Made by a program: the position numbers and the translations under genes. From NCBI GenBank assembly GCA_903960645.1, contig CAJCBN010000460.1, positions 1 to 12,223 on the forward strand: a DNA stretch of 12,223 nucleotides. The letters run 5' to 3'. Positions 7,424-12,223 of this stretch are shown here, piece after piece (position 1 is the stretch's first letter; each line of letters opens with the position of its first letter). The notes below the pieces were generated by a model. That model did no database searches and was not told where the DNA came from. It worked only from the letters and a program-made list of their open reading frames with translations. Origin of the DNA: an uncultured Actinomycetes bacterium. Its GTDB lineage: Bacteria > Actinomycetota > Thermoleophilia > Gaiellales > F1-60-MAGs149.

Positions 7424-7636
7424 TCAGCCGCCCGCGCGGCGACTCATGACGAGGAGATCGCGCAGCGCGATGCCCATGCAGAGGCCGCCGGCGAAGATGA
7501 TGCCGTGCTGCAGATAATGGATGGCCGCGTTCGAATCGACGGCATTGTCGATCGGGGGAAGCAGCGCCACGACCTGGCAGAGCAGGCCGATGCCGCCGAG
7601 CACGAGTGCGCGCATGGGCGAGAGCAATCCGGGCAT
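7424..7636 (-). CDS. Small two-helix membrane protein with HxxxH motif, unknown function
   Basis: This 70-residue protein has two predicted membrane helices (about 8-26 and 45-65). A short loop between them contains PPIDNAVDSNAAIHYLQHG, with His40 and His44 spaced HxxxH just before TM2. I do not recognise the family. The IHYLQHGI segment resembles the HxxQH helix segment of CtaG-type (Caa3_CtaG) oxidase copper-assembly proteins, but the protein is far shorter. Its position between the oxidase genes and ctaB makes a part in oxidase assembly or heme/copper handling plausible; that is inference. The start at 7636 is chosen because TAGCCT at 7649-7644 lies 7 nt upstream, a leaderless arrangement; an internal ATG at 7615 is the alternative. 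Longer versions of this frame would run through the divergent promoter and the neighbouring gene and look spurious. Confidence 0.65.
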   Translation of the reverse strand: MPGLLSPMRALVLGGIGLLCQVVALLPPIDNAVDSNAAIHYLQHGIIFAGGLCMGIALRDLLVMSRRAGG

Positions 7637-7643
7637 TGCTCGC

Positions 7644-7649
7644 AGGCTA
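7644..7649 (-). promoter_or_regulatory. -10-like element for the small membrane protein gene (divergent)
   Basis: TAGCCT on the minus strand is followed by 7 nt (GCGAGCA) and the ATG at 7636. Standard spacing puts transcription start at 7637 or 7636, so the mRNA would be essentially leaderless. It shares the TA at 7648-7649 with the plus-strand -10 of the opposite gene. No clear -35 is visible. Confidence 0.45.
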
Positions 7650-7653
7650 CCAT
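7648..7653 (+). promoter_or_regulatory. -10-like element for the plus-strand unknown gene, leaderless
   Basis: TACCAT is followed by exactly 6 nt (TGGCGT) and the ATG at 7660. Standard spacing places +1 on the A of the ATG. There is no Shine-Dalgarno sequence, so leaderless translation would be required. The -35 region is poor. It overlaps the minus-strand -10 by two base pairs. Confidence 0.5.
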
Positions 7654-7659
7654 TGGCGT

Positions 7660-8097
7660 ATGCCTTCCGACCTGTCCGCACGCGAAGATGCCCTGCAGCA
7701 CGAGCTCCGCACCGAGCTGACCCGGGTGGATACGGACGTCGCCGAGGCCATCGGGCGCGCGCTCGAGCGTGATGATGGCCTCCTGCTCGGCGGCGCCTGG
7801 AGCGGCGACGACGATCAGGGCTGTCTGCTGACCCTCGCCGCCCGTGACCTCGGCCACGGGGACGGGGAGGAGCTGCTGCGTACCTCCGTGGCTGCCGTGC
7901 GCATCCCCGCGCTGTTCGACGAGCTCTGGGCACTGACGCTCGCGCGGACGGGCGATGCGCGGACGGCGCGGGCAATCACGCACCGGCTCGTCGTCGAGGC
8001 GCTCGCCAGCCGGTCAGATCAGGAGGGCGCGTCGGTCGGCGAGGCCGCCGCTGCCGTCGCACCGTCGGTGACGACGCGCAGTGCCCGCCCGAGGTAG
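7660..8097 (+). CDS. Conserved-looking soluble protein of unknown function
   Basis: The 145-residue product is mostly helical and acidic, has no membrane helix or signal peptide, and is encoded against the direction of all its neighbours. Visible features are an N-terminal charged helix (about 5-38), a central GLLLGGAWSGDDDQGCLLTLAARDLG segment with GGAW and GCLLTLAA cores, a helical region ALFDELWALTLARTGDARTARAITHRLVVEAL, and a low-complexity tail after about residue 115. I do not recognise the family. The codons look like a real gene rather than a shadow, and a perfectly spaced leaderless -10 precedes the ATG. A longer frame starting at 7606 would overlap the divergent gene and lacks support. 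The last 79 nt overlap, tail to tail, the end of the membrane protein gene on the other strand, and this overlap encodes the tails of both proteins. Confidence 0.72.
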   Translation: MPSDLSAREDALQHELRTELTRVDTDVAEAIGRALERDDGLLLGGAWSGDDDQGCLLTLAARDLGHGDGEELLRTSVAAVRIPALFDELWALTLARTGDARTARAITHRLVVEALASRSDQEGASVGEAAAAVAPSVTTRSARPR

Positions 8098-8666
8098 CGA
8101 TAGGCGTGCCACTGGACGATCACGGCCCACCACACGCCCGTAATCACGTGCAGGTAGTCGATCGCCGTAAAGGCGTTGCCGGAGGGCTCCAGCAGCATCA
8201 GTAGCCCCGTCAGGGTGATCGGCACGCCGAGCGCCAACATCGTCAGCGACGCGATTGCATCCTGCGGTCGCCGCGCCTGCACCCGTCGCACGATCCTCCG
8301 CCAGCCGAGCTCGATCGACTTCACGGTGACCAGCAACAGCCCGACCACGCTCGTGGCGACGTGGAACCAGATCAGCCAGTCCGGCGAGGCATCGCCCCGG
8401 AGCGAAAGCGTGTAGATCCACAGGCCGGTCAGGAACGCCAGAATCAGCGGTCCCAGGGCGATCAGCGCGAGCAGCGCGGTTCGCCGACGGACCGGTCGCT
8501 GGCGGCGGGCCTGCTCAATCGCCCGCTCACGATTCCACTCCTCGACCTGCTCGTCCGTGTAGTGGGACGGTGGCTGGGCTGCGGCCCAAAAGGCCAGCCG
8601 CGCCAGGAACATGAAGGCGAGGATCGGCGGAACGATGTGGGGGAGGTGCGTGAGGACCCAGACCAT
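8019..8666 (-). CDS. Five-helix membrane protein with candidate heme-binding histidines, in the oxidase operon
   Basis: The 215-residue protein has five predicted helices: about 12-30, 63-87, 97-119, 138-160 and 170-193. A charged cytoplasmic-looking loop (36-62) follows TM1. Histidines fall at suggestive places: His102 at the start of TM3 (WFHVATSVVG), and His173 and His187 in TM5 (YLHVITGVWWAVIVQWHAYR). His173 and His187 have 13 residues between them, as in heme-bearing helices of cytochrome b. TM3 and TM5 should run in the same direction, so His102 and His173 would lie at the same membrane face. A b-type cytochrome or heme-handling role is therefore possible; no family is assigned. The gene follows coxC after 23 nt and is probably the fourth gene of the oxidase operon. 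It is not recognisable as the usual actinobacterial subunit IV. The start at 8666 has a modest AGGTG upstream. The C-terminal tail is low complexity. Confidence 0.82.
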   Translation of the reverse strand: MVWVLTHLPHIVPPILAFMFLARLAFWAAAQPPSHYTDEQVEEWNRERAIEQARRQRPVRRRTALLALIALGPLILAFLTGLWIYTLSLRGDASPDWLIWFHVATSVVGLLLVTVKSIELGWRRIVRRVQARRPQDAIASLTMLALGVPITLTGLLMLLEPSGNAFTAIDYLHVITGVWWAVIVQWHAYRYLGRALRVVTDGATAAAASPTDAPS

Positions 8667-8689
8667 GACGGCGGGTCACCTGCCCGGAA

Positions 8690-9286
8690 TCAGCTGCTCG
8701 GCAGGCAGTACACGACCGCGAACAGGATCACCCAGACGATGTCCACGAAGTGCCAGTAGACACTGATGCCGAGTAGACCGACGTGGTTATCCGGTGACCA
8801 GCGTCCGCGCACCGCTCGGATCATGCCTAGACCGAGCAGAAGCAGTCCGACGAAGACGTGCAGGCCGTGCAGGCCGGTCAGGCTGAAGAAGATGGCGCCG
8901 ACCGAGGTGTCCTGCGGGGTGAAGCCGATCGTCATGTATTCGTACACCTGCAGGCCCAAGAAGATCGACCCGAGGATGAACGTCACGAACAGCCATGCGA
9001 AGACGCGACTGCCCTTGCCCTTCTTGTCGAGGGACAGCAGCGCGAACTCGCAGGTGAACGAGGAGACGACGAGGATCAACGTGTTGATCGACGTCGCTTC
9101 GGCAGGGATGTGGAAGTCCCCCGGCCACTCGACACCGCGCGCGAGACGCAGGTTCGCGTAGTACATGAAGAACGCACCGAACAGCGCAAGCTCGGAGACG
9201 AGGAAGATGATCAGCCCCATCACGCAGACGTTGAGATTCGTCTTGTAGGGCTGAATCTTCGGGGTGCTCATATCGGCGGCAGCCAT
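8690..9286 (-). CDS. ctaE: Cytochrome c oxidase subunit III
   Basis: Subunit III (CoxC/CtaE) stabilises the catalytic subunit and proton uptake of heme-copper oxidases in the cytoplasmic membrane. The 198-residue protein shows the short five-helix bacterial form. NVCVMGLIIFLVSELALFGAFF holds the conserved helix Glu32, WPGDFHIP forms the loop before the next helix, and GLHGLHVFVGLLLLG and YWHFVDIVWVILF at the C-terminus are hallmark segments. The first two helices of seven-helix subunits are absent, as is usual outside proteobacteria and mitochondria. The ATG at 9286 has a strong AGAGGAG ribosome binding site 7 nt away. The gene lies 24 nt after coxA. Confidence 0.96.
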   Translation of the reverse strand: MAAADMSTPKIQPYKTNLNVCVMGLIIFLVSELALFGAFFMYYANLRLARGVEWPGDFHIPAEATSINTLILVVSSFTCEFALLSLDKKGKGSRVFAWLFVTFILGSIFLGLQVYEYMTIGFTPQDTSVGAIFFSLTGLHGLHVFVGLLLLGLGMIRAVRGRWSPDNHVGLLGISVYWHFVDIVWVILFAVVYCLPSS

Positions 9287-9293
9287 GGCGATG

Positions 9294-9300
9294 CTCCTCT
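9294..9300 (-). promoter_or_regulatory. Ribosome binding site of ctaE
   Basis: AGAGGAG on the minus strand lies 7 nt before the ATG at 9286. This near-perfect Shine-Dalgarno sequence fixes the start of subunit III. Confidence 0.8.
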
Positions 9301-9310
9301 GCGGTCAGCG

Positions 9311-11179
9311 CTACGCGCCGACCCGCTCCGTCTCGACGGGCTGCTCGTCGGGGAAGACGGCGTGCTTGACGCCCTCCTCGCCGTAGCGGTAGGGACCGCC
9401 GACGACGCGCGGCGTAGTGTCGAAGTTGAAGGTCGGCGGTGGCGACGAGACCATCCACTCGAGGGTGAGGCTGCCCCACGGGTTGGCGCCCGCCGGCTTG
9501 CCGTGACGCGCCGAGTGAATCATGTTGTAGACGAAGATCAGCGTGCTGGCACCGAGGATGAAGGCCGAGATCGTGATCACCGTGTTGCTCCAGCCGAACT
9601 GCGGCGCGTAGTCCGCAACGCGGCGCGGCATGCCCTCAAGCCCCTGGTAGTGCATGGGGAAGAAGGTGCCGTTGAGCGCGATGAACGTGATCCAGAAGTG
9701 CAACTTGCCGAGCTTCTCGTCGTACATCCGGCCCGTGACCTTCGGGAACCAGTGGTAGAAGCCGGCGAACACGGTCAGGACCGAGCCGCCGAACAGCACG
9801 TAGTGGAAGTGGGCGACGATGAAGTAGGAGTTCGTGATCGAGAGGTCGAACGGCACCGAGGCCAGCATGACGCCGGACAGGCCGCCGATCACGAAGGCGA
9901 CGATGAAGCCGATCGCGAAGAGATTGGCCGTGGTCAGACGGACGACGCCGCCCCACATGGTGCCGACCCACGAGAAGATCTTGATGCCGGTCGGAACCGC
10001 GATCAGCAGGGTCGCGAACATGATCGGCACGCGCAGCCACGACTGCATGCCCGAGGCGAACATGTGGTGCGCCCAGACCGAGAAGCCGAGGACGGCAATG
10101 CCCGCAGACGAGAACGCCACCGCGCGGTAGCCGAAGACCGGCTTACGCGCGTGCGTGGCGATCACCTCGCTGATGATGCCGAAGCCAGGCAGGACCATGA
10201 TGTAGACGGCTGGGTGCGAGTAGAACCAGAAGATGTGCTGGTAGGCGAGCGCCGTGCCTCCGCCCTCAGTGGTGAAGAAGTGCGTGCCCATCTCGCGGTC
10301 GAACATCGCCATGAACATCGCGCCGGCGACGAACGGGGTGGCGGCCACGACGAGCGCGGAGGTGGCGAGGTTGGCCCAGCAGAGCAGCGGCATGCGGAAC
10401 AGCGTCATGCCGGGGGCGCGCATCGCCACGATCGTGACGAGGAAGTTGACCGCCGTGGCGATCGACGAGCTGCCCGCGATGATCACGCCGATCTGGAACA
10501 GCGTCTGGCCGAAGGGGCTCTGATCCTGCAGGGTGGGGTAGGCGGTCCAGCCGGTGTCGTACGAGCCGTACATCCAGGCCGACAGCAGGATGATGCCCGC
10601 GAGCGGCAGCAGCCAGAACGAGACCGCGTTGAGGCGCGGGAAGGCCATGTCCTTCGCGCCGATCATCAACGGAATCACGTAGTTGCCGATGCCCGCGAAG
10701 ACCGGGACCATGAAGGTGAAGATCATGATCGTGCCGTGCGAGGAGATCAGCTCGTTGTACTGGCCGTTGGTGATCGACTGCATGCCGGGCTTGGCGAGCT
10801 CGGCGCGGAAGACCTCGGCGAACAGGCCACCAACCAGGTACATGATGAACGTGAAGACGATGTACTGGATACCGATCACCTTGTGATCGGTGTTGAACTT
10901 GAAGTAGTCCTGCCACGACTTGGCTCCGTGCTGCGAGTGGTCTTCCTCGTCGAGCTCGCCGCCCGTGATCCAGGTCCACCAGTAGTCCATGCCGCCGATG
11001 CCGACGATGAAGCCGATCGAGCCGAAGATGTAGGCGACGGTCAGGAAGGTGTTCTCCTGCATGACCGGATCCATGCCGAAGATCGAACGGGCCGCGAAGG
11101 TCACCATGACGGCGATCGCTGCGAACAGCGGCGTGGTCCAGAGGCAGCGCGCAAGCGTGGGGCGCAGAACGGCGGTCAT
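9311..11179 (-). CDS. ctaD: Cytochrome c oxidase subunit I (A2-like, YS motif, extended N-terminus)
   Basis: This is the catalytic subunit (CoxA/CtaD) that reduces O2 to water and pumps protons. All redox ligands are present in the 622 residues: His148 (SSHGTIM, heme a), His322 with Tyr326 (SHPAVY, CuB and cross-linked Tyr), His371-His372 (CuB), His457 (heme a3) and His459 (heme a). D-channel Asp177 (GAKDMAFPRLN) and K-channel Lys400 (PTGIKIFSW) are kept. HPEVY of A1 oxidases is replaced by FYSHPAVY, the YS motif of A2 enzymes. The HDTYF segment before HFH reads T449-N450-SYF, removing two ligands of the Mg/Mn site. About 98 residues precede the core, including two extra helices (about 15-34 and 44-62) and a loop with EEDHSQHG. 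A strong ribosome binding site supports the ATG at 11179. The gene sits between coxB and coxC. Confidence 0.98.
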   Translation of the reverse strand: MTAVLRPTLARCLWTTPLFAAIAVMVTFAARSIFGMDPVMQENTFLTVAYIFGSIGFIVGIGGMDYWWTWITGGELDEEDHSQHGAKSWQDYFKFNTDHKVIGIQYIVFTFIMYLVGGLFAEVFRAELAKPGMQSITNGQYNELISSHGTIMIFTFMVPVFAGIGNYVIPLMIGAKDMAFPRLNAVSFWLLPLAGIILLSAWMYGSYDTGWTAYPTLQDQSPFGQTLFQIGVIIAGSSSIATAVNFLVTIVAMRAPGMTLFRMPLLCWANLATSALVVAATPFVAGAMFMAMFDREMGTHFFTTEGGGTALAYQHIFWFYSHPAVYIMVLPGFGIISEVIATHARKPVFGYRAVAFSSAGIAVLGFSVWAHHMFASGMQSWLRVPIMFATLLIAVPTGIKIFSWVGTMWGGVVRLTTANLFAIGFIVAFVIGGLSGVMLASVPFDLSITNSYFIVAHFHYVLFGGSVLTVFAGFYHWFPKVTGRMYDEKLGKLHFWITFIALNGTFFPMHYQGLEGMPRRVADYAPQFGWSNTVITISAFILGASTLIFVYNMIHSARHGKPAGANPWGSLTLEWMVSSPPPTFNFDTTPRVVGGPYRYGEEGVKHAVFPDEQPVETERVGA

Positions 11180-11187
11180 CGGGCAAA

Positions 11188-11195
11188 CCCTCCCC
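11188..11195 (-). promoter_or_regulatory. Ribosome binding site of ctaD
   Basis: GGGGAGGG on the minus strand lies 8 nt before the ATG at 11179. It supports this start, and so the N-terminal extension of subunit I, over internal Met codons at residues 40 and 64. Confidence 0.7.
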
Positions 11196-11225
11196 GGGTC
11201 GTGGCGATCAGATGCTGAAGGGGGT

Positions 11226-11987
11226 TCACGCGGCGGCCGCCTTGGCCTTGGTCTCGGCGACCCAGGCGTCGAAATCGGCCTGAGAGACGACGCGGACCTT
11301 GGTCACGAGCCCACCGTCCACGGCGCTGTTCATCTGCGTGTGACCGGTGCCGCAGAGGAAGGCGCAGACGATGTCGTACTCGCCAATCTTGTTCGGCGTG
11401 ATCGACGTGTAGTTGGTCTGCGCGGGCGTCGCGCCCATCTGCATGCGCCAGGCGGGCACCCAGAAGGAATGCATGACGTCCAGCGTGGTGATATCGAAGG
11501 CGATCGGCACATTGACCGGTACCACGAGGTCGGGGCTGTCCTTGATCGCAATGTCCTCGTTCAGGTACGTGTACTTCCAGCCGTATTGGAAGGCGGTGAT
11601 GTGCACGCGCTGGCCGCTCTTCTCGGCGGCGCCGGTGACGTTGCCGTTATTGAGGATGTTCCAGCTGAAGAACGCCACCAAGGCGACGAGGATGAACGGG
11701 ATCACCGTCCAGACGACCTCGAGCCAGGTGATGCCGTGCAGGTTGCTGCCGTCGCGGTCGTCGTTCGGACGCGCCCGGAAGCGGACAACGGCAACGAGCA
11801 GGACCAAGACGACGATCCCGAAGATGATCCCGGAGAAGAGGAGAAACGCGTCGTACAGGTAGTCGATGTCCGTGGCCTGCACCGAGGCCTGCTCGGGGAG
11901 CGTGGTCAGGACGATCAGCAGCACGCCGAGCACAGCGCCGGCGACGGTGCCGATAATCGAAAGCGTCAGGACCGAAAGGGACTTCAC
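11226..11987 (-). CDS. ctaC: Cytochrome c oxidase subunit II (CuA subunit, Mg-site Glu replaced)
   Basis: Subunit II (CoxB/CtaC) receives electrons at the binuclear CuA centre. From the GTG at 11987 it has 253 residues. A first hydrophobic segment (4-28), either signal sequence or helix, is followed by two membrane helices (48-68 and 87-109), then the extracytoplasmic cupredoxin domain. CuA ligands are His173 (DVMHSFWVP), Cys208, Cys212, His216 and Met219 in VCAFLCGTGHTQM. The residue between the cysteines, normally Glu, is Phe210. In QYGWKY, Tyr135 stands where many oxidases have the Trp of the cytochrome c electron-entry site. No C-terminal cytochrome c domain is fused. The frame opens at 12080, but residues upstream of 11987 are Arg-rich and run through the promoter. 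A GAAAGG site lies 10 nt before the GTG. It is the first gene of the oxidase operon. Confidence 0.95.
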   Translation of the reverse strand: MKSLSVLTLSIIGTVAGAVLGVLLIVLTTLPEQASVQATDIDYLYDAFLLFSGIIFGIVVLVLLVAVVRFRARPNDDRDGSNLHGITWLEVVWTVIPFILVALVAFFSWNILNNGNVTGAAEKSGQRVHITAFQYGWKYTYLNEDIAIKDSPDLVVPVNVPIAFDITTLDVMHSFWVPAWRMQMGATPAQTNYTSITPNKIGEYDIVCAFLCGTGHTQMNSAVDGGLVTKVRVVSQADFDAWVAETKAKAAAA

Positions 11988-12033
11988 CGGGTGAGCGCCT
12001 TTCGCACGGGCAGGGGGGAGGTGCCGGACATCA

Positions 12034-12068
12034 CAGGCATCGTATCCCCATCTCCGGACGCGCCGCAA
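12034..12068 (-). promoter_or_regulatory. Putative cox operon promoter
   Basis: On the minus strand TTGCGG (12068-12063) is followed by an 18-nt spacer and TACGAT (12044-12039), a fair sigma70-like pair. The -10 sits in GGATACGATGCCTG (12047-12034), identical to the motif upstream of ctaB at 7391-7404. Predicted start is near 12032, giving a leader of about 45 nt to the coxB GTG. This also argues against the longer coxB start at 12080. Confidence 0.55.
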
Positions 12069-12076
12069 CATCGTAT
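12069..12076 (-). repeat. Third copy of the ATACGATG core
   Basis: ATACGATG on the minus strand repeats the core of the shared cox/ctaB motif, 31 nt (about three helical turns) upstream of the copy at 12038-12045. It could be a second upstream -10 or half of a regulator site; neither can be decided from the sequence. Confidence 0.35.
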
Positions 12077-12119
12077 GCATCGCAACGAGCGGCGCCGGCC
12101 CGCGCGTTGGCGAACGCGG

Positions 12120-12125
12120 TATGCT
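12120..12125 (+). promoter_or_regulatory. Possible -10 for the plus-strand gene at the right edge
   Basis: TATGCT resembles a -10 box and lies 51 nt before the ATG at 12177, giving a leader of about 45 nt that contains the ribosome binding site. The -35 region is not convincing. The 189-nt gap 11988-12176 is otherwise taken up by the divergent coxB promoter. Confidence 0.3.
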
Positions 12126-12158
12126 CCGGTCACGCCGGAACCACGGCCGATTCCTTGC

Positions 12159-12165
12159 GGAGGAG
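12159..12165 (+). promoter_or_regulatory. Ribosome binding site of the right-edge gene
   Basis: GGAGGAG lies 11 nt before the ATG at 12177. It is a strong match at slightly long spacing and is the main evidence that the open frame after it is a gene. Confidence 0.6.
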
Positions 12166-12176
12166 CACAGTCCCCG

Positions 12177-12223
12177 ATGAGCGCTGACAACAACACCGTC
12201 GACAATCCGATGACCCAGATCGA
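12177..12223 (+). CDS. N-terminus of an unidentified protein (runs off window)
   Basis: Only 15 codons are visible, reading MSADNNTVDNPMTQI. The start is polar, Asn/Asp-rich and shows no signal peptide so far. A GGAGGAG site and a possible -10 precede it, and it is divergent from the oxidase operon. A second ATG at 12210 is possible but has no comparable ribosome binding site. Nothing can be said of function; a respiratory or copper-related gene would suit the position. Confidence 0.6.
   Translation, partial: MSADNNTVDNPMTQI

Noticed and set aside
7444..7983. 179-codon open frame on the minus strand
   Set aside because: It overlaps the 70-residue membrane gene in another frame and is antisense to the plus-strand unknown gene, with no domain or plausible start.
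8858..11218. 786-codon open frame on the plus strand
   Set aside because: It is antisense to coxC and coxA, whose motifs are unmistakable. The translation is highly charged low-complexity sequence (runs of E, R, H, D, V) without any fold signature.
11988..12080. N-terminal extension of coxB to 12080
   Set aside because: The added residues are Arg-rich and unlike subunit II, and the stretch contains the promoter-like motif shared with ctaB. The GTG at 11987 has a ribosome binding site and places a normal hydrophobic segment at the N-terminus.
1..12223. Defence system, mobile element, CRISPR or biosynthetic cluster
   Set aside because: No transposase, integrase, repeat array, nuclease/toxin pair or secondary-metabolite enzyme was seen; the recognisable genes are core metabolism and respiration.

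Overview
The window is high-GC DNA (roughly two thirds G+C by eye) with densely packed genes, many GTG starts, 1-4 nt stop/start overlaps and several start codons that look leaderless. A MurT/GatD pair, an aa3-type cytochrome oxidase and an LL-diaminopimelate-type aminotransferase next to hflX together suggest an actinobacterium. The class Thermoleophilia (Solirubrobacterales/Gaiellales-like) is my best guess; this is inference from gene content, not a database match.

Left part, plus strand (1-3042): the 3' part of a class I/II aminotransferase (probably diaminopimelate synthesis), then hflX (ribosome-associated GTPase), dut (dUTPase) and a NUDIX hydrolase. The last three are joined by GTGA stop/start overlaps. 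A -10-like TAGACT sits 8 nt before the hflX GTG, so hflX may start a leaderless transcript.

Middle part, minus strand (3113-7404): ctaB (heme O synthase), an MFS transporter, murT and gatD are read in that order as a tight unit. It converges on the NUDIX gene over a 70-nt gap. MurT/GatD amidates D-Glu of the peptidoglycan stem peptide. The aminotransferase at the left edge probably makes the diaminopimelate of the same stem, so both ends of this half bear on the cell wall.

Right part, mostly minus strand (7424-12047): coxB, coxA and coxC (oxidase subunits II, I, III) are followed by a five-helix membrane protein with well-placed histidines. Downstream is a 70-residue membrane protein with an HxxxH motif. 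One plus-strand gene of unknown function (7660-8097) interrupts this series. It starts back-to-back with the 70-residue gene through overlapping -10 elements, and its 3' end overlaps the five-helix gene. The same 14-nt sequence, GGATACGATGCCTG on the minus strand, precedes both coxB and ctaB and contains a -10-like TACGAT. This suggests common control of oxidase and heme synthesis. A further plus-strand gene begins at 12177 and runs off the window.

The most notable observation concerns the oxidase. Subunit I is of the YS (A2-like) type and has an extra N-terminal helix pair. The residues expected to hold the non-redox Mg/Mn ion are replaced in both subunits: His-Asp to Thr-Asn in subunit I, and the Glu between the CuA cysteines to Phe in subunit II. 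I saw no tRNA, rRNA, CRISPR array, insertion sequence or phage gene. The window is mostly core metabolism rather than a mobile or defence island.
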